A stretch of DNA of 64,000 nt from RDXT01 sp033765305 (GTDB lineage Bacteria; Bacteroidota; Bacteroidia; J057), in assembly GCA_033765305.1 (NCBI GenBank), contig JANRID010000036.1:13312-77311 (forward strand), read 5' to 3'. Numbering within the stretch: the stretch's first letter is position 1; every line of letters starts with the position of its first letter. Below, in pieces: positions 47,532 through 56,523 of the stretch. The translations under genes and the position numbers were made by a program. The notes beneath the pieces are model-generated. The model was not told the DNA's origin and ran no database searches. It saw only the letters and a program-made list of their open reading frames with translations.

Positions 47532-48053
47532 ATGAAACCGCATCTTCTGCCCGCAAACTGTACTGTGCTCGCACTCAGTGCTTTCACTGCTGCTGTATTT
47601 CACGTTGGGTATTTGCCCTCCTTCGGACAGGACCTGGCGTTGCATGAAAACAATGCAACCGTAATCGTCCGGTATTTTGATGAGGTGATCAATGCCCACA
47701 ACCTGAGCCGAAAGGGCGCGTTTTTTCAGGAGCCCTACATCTGGCATACCATGGACGGGAGAGATGTGCGCAGCGATGCGGACAGCGGGCATACAGCCGC
47801 GTTACGGTGGGTTTTTACGGCTATGCCTGATGTTCAATACACCCTGGTCCATATCCTTGCCCAGGGGGACATGGTTGCCGTGAATACGGCCGGTACGGGC
47901 ACGGCGAGAAGCGAAATGTTTGGACTGCCTGCGGCCCAAAAAAAGGTGCACTTTCAGCAGATGTTCTTTTATCGGCTGAGCGCAGGCAAAATCATAGAGC
48001 AATGGGAGGCGATTGACGCCGGGGGCATAAGAGCCCAGTTGGAGGCAAAGTAG
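47532..48053 (+). CDS. Secreted SnoaL/NTF2-like protein
   Basis: A 173-residue protein with an N-terminal signal (MKPHLLPANCTVLALSAFTAAVFHV..., cleavage probably near FGQ) and an NTF2-like ester cyclase domain: VIVRYFDEVINAHNLSRK, PYIWHTMDGRDV, AMPDVQYTLVHILAQGDMVAVNTAGTGTA and KIIEQWEAIDAGGI. The family is usually cytosolic; export here is notable. Single-gene unit behind a type 2 promoter. Substrate unknown. Confidence 0.75.
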   Translation: MKPHLLPANCTVLALSAFTAAVFHVGYLPSFGQDLALHENNATVIVRYFDEVINAHNLSRKGAFFQEPYIWHTMDGRDVRSDADSGHTAALRWVFTAMPDVQYTLVHILAQGDMVAVNTAGTGTARSEMFGLPAAQKKVHFQQMFFYRLSAGKIIEQWEAIDAGGIRAQLEAK

Positions 48054-48140
48054 CCTCCGCGGGTTCAGGCCTTACGGCTCATAAGTCCCGGCCGGCATGC
48101 CTTGCGCGGGCCCGCGCGTGAGCGCATGCGGCGCCTTTCC

Positions 48141-49046
48141 TCACGCCGGTCTTGGCCCGGCCTGCCCCCGACTGGAGAGGTGCTGAGAGGGTGCCAGCCC
48201 CGTCCAGCGCTTGAATACACGGTTGAAGTAGGAAAGGCTGTTGAAGCCGGATTCGTAGCAGGCATCCGTGACCGATTTGCCCGGCTGCCTGAGGATGTTC
48301 CAGGCCCGCTTCACCCGCTCCTGATTCACAAAATCCACCGGCGAGAGGCCAAACTCCTGCTTGAAGGCGCGGTAAAACTGCGCCCGCGACAGGCAGGCCT
48401 GGTCGCAGAGCTTCTCGATCCGGATCTGCCGGTCCAGGTGCGCGCGGATGTACTCCACCGCATAGGCCAGCCGGTGGTGGGAGGAAAACGCCTGGCAATG
48501 GCGGATCAGCAGATGCCGGGCATGCGTCTGCATGACGCGCAGCAGCAGCTCCTGCAGCGCCGATTCCGCGAAGTGGTCTTTCGCCGCGTGGTTTTCCTGG
48601 AAAATCCGGACAATCCGGTTCAGCGTGTAGTGCACATCCGCCGACTGGGTAAAGTGGAAATTGCGGTCGTACCAGGCCCAGGGCCCGCTTTCCTCCAGCC
48701 GCGGGATGCTGGCTGCAAACTGGTCCAGGGTGCTGCGGATAAACTCCGGCGAGATCGTCAGCGCCAGGCATTTGGTCGGGCCGCCGAGGGTGGCCTCCGG
48801 GAAGTCGATGTGCATGGGCTCGTTGCTGGGCATCAGCAGGGCCTCGCCGGGCAGGTATTCAAAAGGCTGCCGGCCTTCGAGATGCATGACCTTCTTGCCC
48901 ATGATCATGCTCGTCACCACCGGGTCGCGGAAGGTCAGCGGCACCCGGTAGGCTTCCATGCTCGTCTCGTACAGGCTCAGCTCAGCCCGGTCCAGGGTCC
49001 AGGCATGGCGGCTTTCAACCAGGGGGATCAGTTCCTGACGGGTCAT
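48141..49046 (-). CDS. AraC-family transcriptional regulator near the aldehyde dehydrogenase gene
   Basis: A 301-residue regulator with an AraC_N-type sensing domain (LPGEALLMPSNEPMHIDFPEA, about 65-85) and a double HTH (IEKLCDQACLSRAQFYRAFKQEFGLSP and VTDACYESGFNSLSYFNRVFKRWTG). It is divergent from the aldehyde dehydrogenase gene with 255 bases between; in many bacteria this AraC type (often with DUF779 and exaC-like dehydrogenase) responds to alcohols or aldehydes, so regulation of that gene is likely. Confidence 0.9.
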   Translation of the reverse strand: MTRQELIPLVESRHAWTLDRAELSLYETSMEAYRVPLTFRDPVVTSMIMGKKVMHLEGRQPFEYLPGEALLMPSNEPMHIDFPEATLGGPTKCLALTISPEFIRSTLDQFAASIPRLEESGPWAWYDRNFHFTQSADVHYTLNRIVRIFQENHAAKDHFAESALQELLLRVMQTHARHLLIRHCQAFSSHHRLAYAVEYIRAHLDRQIRIEKLCDQACLSRAQFYRAFKQEFGLSPVDFVNQERVKRAWNILRQPGKSVTDACYESGFNSLSYFNRVFKRWTGLAPSQHLSSRGQAGPRPA

Positions 49047-49301
49047 TGTAAGTAGCAGTAGTCCCTGAAACAGCCTGCGGATGCAGGGCGAAAGGCGCCG
49101 GAATCCCCGTTTGCCCCTGCATGGCAGCTGAACAGTTCATGAATATATGCAGAAATCTTCAGATACCAATACGCCGGAGCAGGCAAGATCTCAAAATGAG
49201 ACAATTGTACAAGTCGAACGAAACATGCGTGAAACAGATCCGGCCCGGATCCGGGTAGATTTGGGTATTCCAACGGACAACTCCTAACTCACGTTTACGC
49301 T
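49047..49301. promoter_or_regulatory. Divergent control region, araC / aldehyde dehydrogenase
   Basis: 255 bases with moderately AT-rich centre (49140-49240). TACGTTTA-like boxes lie close to the dehydrogenase ATG (ACGTTTACGC at 49291-49300). No convincing AraC half-site pair was identified by eye. Confidence 0.35.
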
Positions 49302-50828
49302 ATGTCTGCTGCTACGCTGCAATCCGGCACCCTCGTTGCCCGGCCTTCGTTCAAGTCCCGCTACGACAACTATATCGGCGGCGCCTGGGTGGCGCCCGCA
49401 GGCGGGGAGTATTTCGACGTCACATCGCCCGTCGACGGGCAGGTGTTCACCCAGGTGGCCCGCTCCCGCGAGCAGGATGTGAATATTGCCCTGGATGCGG
49501 CGCATGCGGCCTTCCCCGCATGGTCCAAGGCCTCCGTCACGGAGCGCTCCAACCTGCTGCTCAAGATCGCCGACCGGATCGAGGCGAATCTCCAGTATCT
49601 CGCCGCCGTCGAAACGATCGACAATGGCAAGGCCATCCGCGAAACGACCGGTGCCGACCTGGTGCTGGTGGTGGACCATTTCCGCTACTTTGCCGGCGTG
49701 ATCCGCGGAGAAGAAAGCGGCGTAGCCGAGCTGGATGCGACGACCGTATCGCTCAACCTCCACGAGCCGATCGGGGTGGTGGCCCAGATTATTCCGTGGA
49801 ACTTCCCCCTCCTGATGGCGACCTGGAAAATGGCTCCGGCCATGGCCGCCGGCTGCTGCACGGTGATCAAGCCTGCCGAGCAGACCCCTGCCTCGATTAT
49901 GGTGCTCATGGAGGTCATCGGCGACCTGATCCCGCCCGGCGTCGTCAACGTCGTCAACGGATTCGGCGTCGAGGCCGGCAAGCCGCTCGCCCAGTCGCCG
50001 CGCATCGCCAAGGTCGCCTTCACCGGCGAAACCACCACCGGGCGCCTCATCATGCAGTATGCCTCCCAGAACCTGATACCGGTCACGATGGAGCTCGGCG
50101 GCAAATCGCCCAACGTGTTCTTCAGCTCGGTGATGAATGAGGACGATGAATTCCTCGACAAATGTGTGGAAGGCGCCGTGATGTTTGCCTTCAACCAGGG
50201 CGAGGTGTGCACCTGCCCCTCCCGCATGCTGGTGCAGGAGGATATCTACGACGCATTCATGGAGCGCGTGATCGCCCGCACCGAAGCCATCCGGATGGGG
50301 CATCCGCTGGACCTCAATACGATGATGGGTGCCCAGGCCTCATCCGACCAGTTCGAGAAAATCCTCTCCTACATCGACATCGGCAGGCAGGAAGGCGCCG
50401 AGGTGCTCACCGGCGGCTGCGCCGCCAACCTCAACAGCGGGCTGGAGAAAGGCTACTACATCAAGCCGACCATCCTGAAGGGCAGCAACCAGATGCGCGT
50501 CTTCCAGGAGGAAATCTTCGGGCCTGTGGTGTCCGTCACCACCTTCAAAACGGCCCAGGAAGCCATCGCCATCTCCAACGACAGCCTGTACGGGCTCGGC
50601 GCCGGGGTCTGGACCCGCGATGCGCACCAGATGTTCCAGGTGCCCAGGGCCATCGAGGCCGGCCGGGTCTGGGTCAACTGCTACCATGCCTATCCGGCGC
50701 ATGCGCCCTTCGGCGGGTACAAAAAGTCGGGCTTCGGGCGGGAGACGCACAAAATGATGCTCAACCACTACCGCCAGACCAAGAACATGCTGATCTCGTA
50801 CAGCCAGAGCAAGCTCGGATTTTTCTGA
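49302..50828 (+). CDS. NAD(P)-dependent aldehyde dehydrogenase (ExaC/AldB-like)
   Basis: Oxidises acetaldehyde or related aldehydes to acids, 508 residues. Conserved marks: IIPWNFPLLMATWKMAPAMAAG (about 160-180, NAD binding), VAFTGETTTGR, catalytic Glu in TMELGGKSPN, catalytic Cys in FNQGEVCTCPSR and the C-terminal GGYKKSGFGRE. Double Cys (CTC) at the active site is typical of the ExaC group. Divergent AraC and following DUF779 gene repeat the arrangement seen in many aldehyde-utilisation loci. A good hairpin terminator-like element separates it from the DUF779 gene. Confidence 0.93.
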   Translation: MSAATLQSGTLVARPSFKSRYDNYIGGAWVAPAGGEYFDVTSPVDGQVFTQVARSREQDVNIALDAAHAAFPAWSKASVTERSNLLLKIADRIEANLQYLAAVETIDNGKAIRETTGADLVLVVDHFRYFAGVIRGEESGVAELDATTVSLNLHEPIGVVAQIIPWNFPLLMATWKMAPAMAAGCCTVIKPAEQTPASIMVLMEVIGDLIPPGVVNVVNGFGVEAGKPLAQSPRIAKVAFTGETTTGRLIMQYASQNLIPVTMELGGKSPNVFFSSVMNEDDEFLDKCVEGAVMFAFNQGEVCTCPSRMLVQEDIYDAFMERVIARTEAIRMGHPLDLNTMMGAQASSDQFEKILSYIDIGRQEGAEVLTGGCAANLNSGLEKGYYIKPTILKGSNQMRVFQEEIFGPVVSVTTFKTAQEAIAISNDSLYGLGAGVWTRDAHQMFQVPRAIEAGRVWVNCYHAYPAHAPFGGYKKSGFGRETHKMMLNHYRQTKNMLISYSQSKLGFF

Positions 50829-50859
50829 TATCCTGTAGTTGTAGTTCGACGAGCAGGAA

Positions 50860-50900
50860 GCGGGCCGGCCCTCCGGGCCAGCCCGCCCTGTTTCTTTCTT
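50860..50900 (+). terminator. GC-rich hairpin between aldehyde dehydrogenase and DUF779 genes
   Basis: 50860-50871 pairs with 50875-50886 (GCGGGC and GGCCC arms, one mismatch, 3-base loop), then TGTTTCTTTCTTT. An intrinsic terminator or partial attenuator; the DUF779 gene follows 28 bases after the stem. Confidence 0.6.
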
Positions 50901-50913
50901 TACCCTTCCTGCC

Positions 50914-51288
50914 ATGCCTGTAAGCAGAATTGCCATCACCGAAGCTGCCCGCGAGGTGCTCCGCACGCTGCGGGAGCGCCACGGCGAGCTGATGTTCCAC
51001 CAGAGCGGCGGATGCTGCGACGGATCTGCCCCGATGTGCTTCCAGCAGGGGGACTTCATCCTGGGCCCCGGCGACGTAAAACTCGGCGAAGTGGACGGCT
51101 GCGGGTTTTTCATGGCCGAAGACCAGTTTGAATACTGGCAGCACACCCACCTGACGGTGGATGTATCGCCGGGCCGGGGCGCCAGTTTTTCCCTGGAAAT
51201 CCCCCTGGGCCTGCGGTTCATGATCCGCTCGCGGGTGTTTACCGATGCGGAGCTTGCGGATCTGGCGCCGGTGGAGCACGCCGGCTGA
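50914..51288 (+). CDS. DUF779 family protein
   Basis: A 124-residue protein of DUF779, a small family almost always encoded with an exaC-like aldehyde dehydrogenase. It shows the family core MFHQSGGCCDGSAPMCFQQGDF (Cys pair plus further Cys) and FMAEDQFEYWQHTHLTVDVSPGRGASFSLE. The Cys/His cluster suggests a metal site. Function unknown, probably an accessory protein for aldehyde metabolism. Same strand as the dehydrogenase, 86 bases downstream. Confidence 0.9.
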   Translation: MPVSRIAITEAAREVLRTLRERHGELMFHQSGGCCDGSAPMCFQQGDFILGPGDVKLGEVDGCGFFMAEDQFEYWQHTHLTVDVSPGRGASFSLEIPLGLRFMIRSRVFTDAELADLAPVEHAG

Positions 51289-51300
51289 GAGCCGGCCGCG

Positions 51301-51756
51301 TCAGCCCCGCGCCGGGCGCCAGAGCGGCCCCACGGCGATCAGGAGCACCAGCACGTTGAAGAGCACGTTGGACGCGTTGCCGGAGGCGACAGAGCCGGTG
51401 CTGTCCACGGCAAACCAGGCCAGCAGCCCCGCCAGCACGCTCCGGCGCACGGCTTCGGGCGCATGGTCATAGACCCAGGCCGAAAGGCACCAGACCATCA
51501 CGCCCCAGCCCATCAGGAAGCCGCCCGTGAGGGCCGAGAGGAAATGGGTATCGGGCGAATCCCAGCGCGTGGCCCCGTCCACAGGCCAGCTCAGCAGGTC
51601 CAGGGTCAGGCGCGCAGGCTCCTGGGTGGCGGCCATCGTGCCCAGAAAAAATACCGGGCCGAAGGACCAGACGGCTACCGAGGTGATCTTGAGCCAGAAT
51701 TTGTGGACGCGGTGCGTCATGAGGCCGCCTGCTGCGGGCGAAGCTTGAGGTTCCAT
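51301..51756 (-). CDS. Four-helix membrane protein, unknown
   Basis: A 151-residue inner-membrane protein with four predicted helices (about 22-40, 66-90, 103-120, 127-146): FWLKITSVAVWSFGPVFFLGTMA, SALTGGFLMGWGVMVWCLSAWVY, SVLAGLLAWFAVDSTGS and VLFNVLVLLIAVGPLW. ATG 51756 is chosen; MTHRVHKFW (51720) is an alternative. Converges with the DUF779 gene (12 bases between stops). No family recognised. Confidence 0.6.
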   Translation of the reverse strand: MEPQASPAAGGLMTHRVHKFWLKITSVAVWSFGPVFFLGTMAATQEPARLTLDLLSWPVDGATRWDSPDTHFLSALTGGFLMGWGVMVWCLSAWVYDHAPEAVRRSVLAGLLAWFAVDSTGSVASGNASNVLFNVLVLLIAVGPLWRPARG

Positions 51757-51895
51757 GTGTTTTTCGTTTATCAGGTACAGCGCCAAACATACGCCTGCCG
51801 GTTCTCATGTCTTAGACGGAGGCGTACAATCCGGAGCGGCGGGAGCCAACGCACAGCCGCGTGCGTCCGTACAAGGCCGTACATACCCCTCCGAT

Positions 51896-53083
51896 ATGAT
51901 TTCACGGCATAGATTCCGGGGCAGGCTATGGGGAGCCGCCATGGCGGGTGCCCTGCTGCTGTTCTCCTGCACCGCCCACCTGCGGGTGATCCGGTATGGA
52001 TACCCTGGCGTAGACGACTACCGGATATTTGTGAACGATACCATCCGCAAAGCAGGCAGCCCCTTCCGCCTCCCGGCATCCGGCCGATGGGCGCCGCACC
52101 TCGACACCCTCCGGCTGCGGCATCCGATTCATCGGAACCTGATTCCGTTTCCGGAATACCTTGCCCAGACCCAGACCAAAGCATGCATCATCATCCACCA
52201 CGACACCCTGGTCTATGAGCAATATCTCGACGGATACTCGGACTCGGCGATTCACTGCACCTTTTCGGTCTCGAAATCTATCCTGTCGGTGCTTGCAGGG
52301 GCTGCAATCCGCGCATATCCTGAAATACGGACAGACACGCCCGTCACGGCCTATATTCCCGAGCTGGCCGCCCGGCATCCGTATTTTCAAAAGCTGACCC
52401 TCGATGATCTGCTTGCCATGCGGTCGGGGCTGGCCTATTCCACCTTCAGGAGCTGGACCGATGTTTTCTGCGACAACAACCTGATGTATTACACCCCTGA
52501 TCAGCAGCGGTATATCTCCAGATCGGACTTCCAGTCTTTGCCGGGCACACACCGGCAGTACAAATCCCATGATCCCGTCCTGCTTGCCTGGGCGCTCGAA
52601 CGTGCAACCCGCCAGCACCTGTCCGGCTTTTTTTCAGCGGCTGTCTGGCAGCAGATCGGCGCAGAATACGATGCCTACTGGAGCACAGATGAGCGGAACG
52701 GCCTGGTGAAGGCCGCTTCGAGCTTCCACTGCACCGCGATCGACCTGGCTAAAATCGGGCTGCTGTATGCGCATGAAGGCCAATGGAATGGCGCCGAGGT
52801 CATTCCCCGGGACTGGATACGGCGCACTACCGGCACCGAACAGCTCCGTCGGGCAGCCCCGGTCCTCGATACGTGGTGGCAGCCCGCCCAGTCCTGCTTC
52901 TGGTGGTTTTCCACGCTGGAGCCGGTCGGCGACTACTACGCCGACGGGCACAGAGGGCAGTTTCTCTATATCAACCCCCATACCCGGACCGTCATTGTCA
53001 AATTCAGCGACGCCAGCGACGAGCTCCACGACATGCCGTTCAGAACGGTATCGGAATCGCTTGCGGGGTGGACGGGAAACTGA
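51896..53083 (+). CDS. Serine hydrolase lipoprotein, class C beta-lactamase fold
   Basis: A 395-residue protein with an SPII signal ending LLFSC (Cys25). SxxK is SVSK in CTFSVSKSILSVLAGA. The second motif, usually YxN, appears as YKS in HRQYKSHDPVLLAWAL, a variation that may affect catalysis. The third motif is HRG in YYADGHRGQFLYI. This is the esterase/6-aminohexanoate hydrolase-like branch (COG1680). It is not closely similar to the other serine hydrolase at 21644. Single-gene unit divergent from the membrane protein gene. Confidence 0.82.
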   Translation: MISRHRFRGRLWGAAMAGALLLFSCTAHLRVIRYGYPGVDDYRIFVNDTIRKAGSPFRLPASGRWAPHLDTLRLRHPIHRNLIPFPEYLAQTQTKACIIIHHDTLVYEQYLDGYSDSAIHCTFSVSKSILSVLAGAAIRAYPEIRTDTPVTAYIPELAARHPYFQKLTLDDLLAMRSGLAYSTFRSWTDVFCDNNLMYYTPDQQRYISRSDFQSLPGTHRQYKSHDPVLLAWALERATRQHLSGFFSAAVWQQIGAEYDAYWSTDERNGLVKAASSFHCTAIDLAKIGLLYAHEGQWNGAEVIPRDWIRRTTGTEQLRRAAPVLDTWWQPAQSCFWWFSTLEPVGDYYADGHRGQFLYINPHTRTVIVKFSDASDELHDMPFRTVSESLAGWTGN

Positions 53084-53234
53084 CCCGCCAGCCTTGTGGC
53101 ATCCCCGGATGCAGGCGTACCGCGCACGAAGCCCGGCCTGAAGGCATGCCGGTCTTGCACGCGTGCCCGCGCATGCATCATATACGCAAAATTTTCGTTA
53201 TATTGAGCAGACCTTTACGCTTAGCGTTCCCGAT

Positions 53235-54866
53235 ATGCCGGAAACCCTTACACGCCGCGATCTCTTCTCGCTGCGGCGCAGCCCGAAGCGCATCCAGTCC
53301 GGGCTGGCGCCCTACAGCGGCCCCTGGACCCGCGCACAGGCAGCGCATCTGCTGCGCCGCACCCTCTTCGGGCCCCGGCTGGGCGAAATCGGGCAGCTGG
53401 CTGCCCTCGATGCCGGCCAGGCCGCCGATCTCCTGCTCCAGACCGGCCCCGCGCCGGCTCCGCCTGTAAACGACTACGCCAACGACCAGATCAGCGACCC
53501 CCAGGTGCCCTTCGGCCAGACCTGGGTCGAGGCGCCCTACAACAACGACCTCGAATACTACCGCATCGTGTCGCTCAAAGGCTGGTGGATCAGCCGCATG
53601 CTCACCCAGCCCATGACCATCGAGGAAAAAATGGTCATGTTCTGGCACAACCATTTCGCGACGGAAATGGTCGGCGTCTTCAACGCCCGCATGTGCTACC
53701 GCCACCTGGCCCTGCTCCGCACCCATGCGCTGGGCAATTTCAAGGCGCTGGTCAAAGCCGTGACGCTCGATCCGCTGATGCTGATCTACCTCAACGGCGC
53801 CTTCAACGAAAAAGACGCCCCCGACGAAAACTACGCCCGCGAGCTGCAGGAGCTCTTCTGCCTGGGCAAAGGGCCGGGCTCGCAGTACACGGAGGGCGAT
53901 GTGCGGGCCGCCGCCCGCGTGCTCACCGGCTGGCGGGTCAACTGGGAGACCGCTGCCTCCTTCTTCGAGCCCTATTTCCACGATCCCTACGACAAGCAGT
54001 TTTCGTCCTTCTACCAGAGCCAGCGCATCACCGGACGCAGCGGCGCAGCAGGGGCAGAGGAACTGGACGACCTGCTGGACATGCTCTTCGAGCAGGCAGA
54101 AACCTCCAAATTCATCTGCCGGAAGCTGTACCGCTATTTCGTGAACCACGAGATCGACGAGGCGGTGGAAACCAGCGTCATCGAGCCGCTGGCGCAGCTC
54201 TTCCGCGACAGCGGATACGAGATCCTGCCCGTGCTCTCGGCGCTGCTGAAGAGCGCGCATTTCTACGACAGCGCCGTGCAGGGCGCCGTGATCAAAAGCC
54301 CGGCCGAGTACCTGCTGGGCATGTGCCGCAGCTTCGGCATCGAATTTCCGGGGCCGGACCTGCTGCGCGACGGCGCTACGCTGCGGACCTACCTGTGGTA
54401 TTTCCTCATCACGCTGCTCCAGGACCCCGGCGACCCGCCGAATGTGGCCGGCTGGCCGGCCTGGTACCAGGCCCCGCAGTTCGACCGCTACTGGGCCACC
54501 ACCGACACCCTGCCCCGCCGCGCGCAGGTGGCCGAGATCCTGCTCTATTACGGATTTTCGACCGACACCTACCAGGCACGGCTGGATACCGTCGCATTTA
54601 CCGCTACCCTGCCCCAGCCCGAAGATCCCAACGCGCTGATCGACGATGTCGAATCGTACTTCTTCGGCATTCCCTTCACCGCAGAGGTCCGGCGGCACCT
54701 GAAGTCGATCCTGCTCTCCAACCAGCAAAGCGACTACTACTGGACTGCGGCCTGGGTCAGCTATGCGCTGGACCCCGCGGACGAGATGAAGCGTTTCACG
54801 GTGGAAACCCGCCTGAAGGCTTTTTACCTGTTTGTGCTCCAGCTAGAGGAATTCCACCTGATGTAA
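53235..54866 (+). CDS. DUF1800 domain protein
   Basis: A 543-residue protein starting MPETLTRRDLFSLRRS, a basic leader with a Tat-like RR-x-F. The DUF1800 core starts AHLLRRTLFGPRLGEIG and includes EEKMVMFWHNHFATE, NYARELQELFCLGKG, YTEGDVRAAARVLTGWRV, FICRKLYRYFVNHEID and a late DPGDPPNVAGWPAWYQ. These proteins are found with DUF1501 partners; the pair is believed to be exported and may bind or process polymer or metal, but no reaction is established. The DUF1501 gene starts 12 bases after its stop. Confidence 0.9.
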   Translation: MPETLTRRDLFSLRRSPKRIQSGLAPYSGPWTRAQAAHLLRRTLFGPRLGEIGQLAALDAGQAADLLLQTGPAPAPPVNDYANDQISDPQVPFGQTWVEAPYNNDLEYYRIVSLKGWWISRMLTQPMTIEEKMVMFWHNHFATEMVGVFNARMCYRHLALLRTHALGNFKALVKAVTLDPLMLIYLNGAFNEKDAPDENYARELQELFCLGKGPGSQYTEGDVRAAARVLTGWRVNWETAASFFEPYFHDPYDKQFSSFYQSQRITGRSGAAGAEELDDLLDMLFEQAETSKFICRKLYRYFVNHEIDEAVETSVIEPLAQLFRDSGYEILPVLSALLKSAHFYDSAVQGAVIKSPAEYLLGMCRSFGIEFPGPDLLRDGATLRTYLWYFLITLLQDPGDPPNVAGWPAWYQAPQFDRYWATTDTLPRRAQVAEILLYYGFSTDTYQARLDTVAFTATLPQPEDPNALIDDVESYFFGIPFTAEVRRHLKSILLSNQQSDYYWTAAWVSYALDPADEMKRFTVETRLKAFYLFVLQLEEFHLM

Positions 54867-54878
54867 GGCCTGCCCGCT

Positions 54879-56462
54879 ATGAACCGCCGACACTTCGTAC
54901 AATACACCTCCGCCGGCGTCCTGCTGCCGGCGCTTGTCAACGGGTTTTCATTCCGGGCGCTGGCGCACAGCTCGCCCGTCATGCAGGCCCTGGCGCCGCA
55001 GGCCGGCGAGGGCGACCGCGTGCTGGTCATCGTCCAGCTCGGCGGCGGCAACGACGGGCTCAATACCGTCGTGCCCATCGACCAGTACAGCCAGCTGAAC
55101 CGCCTCCGCAGCCAGGTCATCCTGCCTGAATCGCAGCTGCTGCCGCTCAGCGGCCTCGATTCCCTCGCCCTGCATCCCAGCATGGGCGGCATCCGGACCC
55201 TCTTTGACGAAGGCAGGGCCCAGATCCTGCAGTCGGTGGGGTATCCCAACCAGAATTTCTCCCACTTCCGCTCCACCGACATCTGGATGACCGGCTCGGA
55301 CGCAGAAGAGGTGCTCAACAGCGGCTGGACAGGCCGCTACCTCCACTACGAGTACCCCAATTTTCCGGCAGGCTATCCCAATCCGACCATGCCGGACCCG
55401 CTGGCGATCGAGATCGGGTATTCGCTTTCGCTGACCCTCCAGGGCCCGATGGCCGGCATGGGCATGGCCATTTCGGATCCGAGCAGCTTCTACAACTACA
55501 TCGGCGGCATTCCGGCGCCGGTGCCGCCGACGCCCGCCGGCGAGCAGCTGGCCTATCTGCGCCTCGTCGCCAACCAGTCCCGCCTCTACGGCAATTCGAT
55601 TACCAGCGCCTTCAGCCGCGTGACCCGTCAGCGCAATTATCCTGCCCGCAACTACCTCGCCGATCAGCTCAAGATCGTGGCGCGGCTCATCGCAGGCGGG
55701 CTGCGGACCCGCGTCTATCTGGTGCATATCGACGGCTTCGACACCCACGCCAACCAGGTGGACCCCGCCGACCACAGCAAGGGGCAGCATGCCAGCCTCC
55801 TGACGCTGCTCTCCAACGCCCTCGCGGCCTTCCAGGCCGATCTGCGCGAGCAGGGCGTGGCCGACCGGGTGCTGACCATGACGGTCTCCGAGTTCGGGCG
55901 GCGGATCATCGCCAACAACAGCCTGGGCACCGACCACGGAGCCGCTGCGCCCCTCTTACTCTTCGGCGATGCGGTGCAGGGCGGCGTGCTCGGCAGCAAT
56001 CCGGTGATTCCGGCCTCGGCGGATGCGGAGGACAATATCCCGATGCAGTTCGATTTCCGGTCGGTGTACGCGACGGTCCTGCGCGACTGGTTCTGCGTGC
56101 CGGAGCCTGATATGCAGGGCGTTATCCTGCACAATTTCCCCTCGCTGCCCCTCGTGCGCGTGTCCACCTGCGTGCCGGACAGCGTGCGGGAGCTCAATCA
56201 GCAGGCCGGCCAACTGCTGCTGGTCAACTACCCCAACCCTTTCACCGACGAGACGCGGATCGCCTTCGAGTCGGCAGGCGGGCAGACCCTGCTGCAGGTA
56301 TTCAGCAGCGCCGGCAAGCTGCTGATGACGCCTGTGAGCGGCGACCTGCCGGCCGGGGATTACAGCTGGACGCTGATGGGCGCGGAGCTTGCGCCGGGGG
56401 CCTACTACTGCCGGCTGCAGACAGGGAGCCTGCAGCAGGTGCGGGCCATGATCCGGCAGTAA
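54879..56462 (+). CDS. DUF1501 domain protein with T9SS sorting domain
   Basis: A 527-residue alkaline-phosphatase-superfamily-like protein, partner of the DUF1800 gene upstream. N-terminus MNRRHFVQYTSAGVLLPALV has a Tat-like RR motif. DUF1501 marks: VLVIVQLGGGNDGLNTVVP (about 46-64), QNFSHFRSTDIWMTG, IDGFDTHANQ and MTVSEFGRRIIANNSLGTDHGAAAPLLLFG with Asp/His metal-like residues. The last ~85 residues (YPNPFTDETRIAFES to RAMIRQ) form a type A T9SS sorting domain. Tat export followed by T9SS passage would be unusual; the T9SS tail is clear. Confidence 0.9.
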   Translation: MNRRHFVQYTSAGVLLPALVNGFSFRALAHSSPVMQALAPQAGEGDRVLVIVQLGGGNDGLNTVVPIDQYSQLNRLRSQVILPESQLLPLSGLDSLALHPSMGGIRTLFDEGRAQILQSVGYPNQNFSHFRSTDIWMTGSDAEEVLNSGWTGRYLHYEYPNFPAGYPNPTMPDPLAIEIGYSLSLTLQGPMAGMGMAISDPSSFYNYIGGIPAPVPPTPAGEQLAYLRLVANQSRLYGNSITSAFSRVTRQRNYPARNYLADQLKIVARLIAGGLRTRVYLVHIDGFDTHANQVDPADHSKGQHASLLTLLSNALAAFQADLREQGVADRVLTMTVSEFGRRIIANNSLGTDHGAAAPLLLFGDAVQGGVLGSNPVIPASADAEDNIPMQFDFRSVYATVLRDWFCVPEPDMQGVILHNFPSLPLVRVSTCVPDSVRELNQQAGQLLLVNYPNPFTDETRIAFESAGGQTLLQVFSSAGKLLMTPVSGDLPAGDYSWTLMGAELAPGAYYCRLQTGSLQQVRAMIRQ

Positions 56463-56491
56463 ATCCGGAAGATCCAGACCGATTGGATGAA

Positions 56492-56519
56492 ACCGGGGCG
56501 GCATCAGCCGCCCCGGTTC
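56492..56519. terminator. Strong bidirectional hairpin between convergent genes
   Basis: AACCGGGGCGGC (56492-56503) and GCCGCCCCGGTT (56508-56519) are perfectly complementary with a 4-base loop ATCA. It lies between the converging DUF1501 and CotH-like genes. T-tracts are short. Confidence 0.7.
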
Positions 56520-56523
56520 CGTT

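Noticed and set aside
48095..48135. Seventh type 2 promoter module
   Set aside because: GCCTTGCGCGGG is present at 48100, but the -7 region is not; treated as a decayed remnant.
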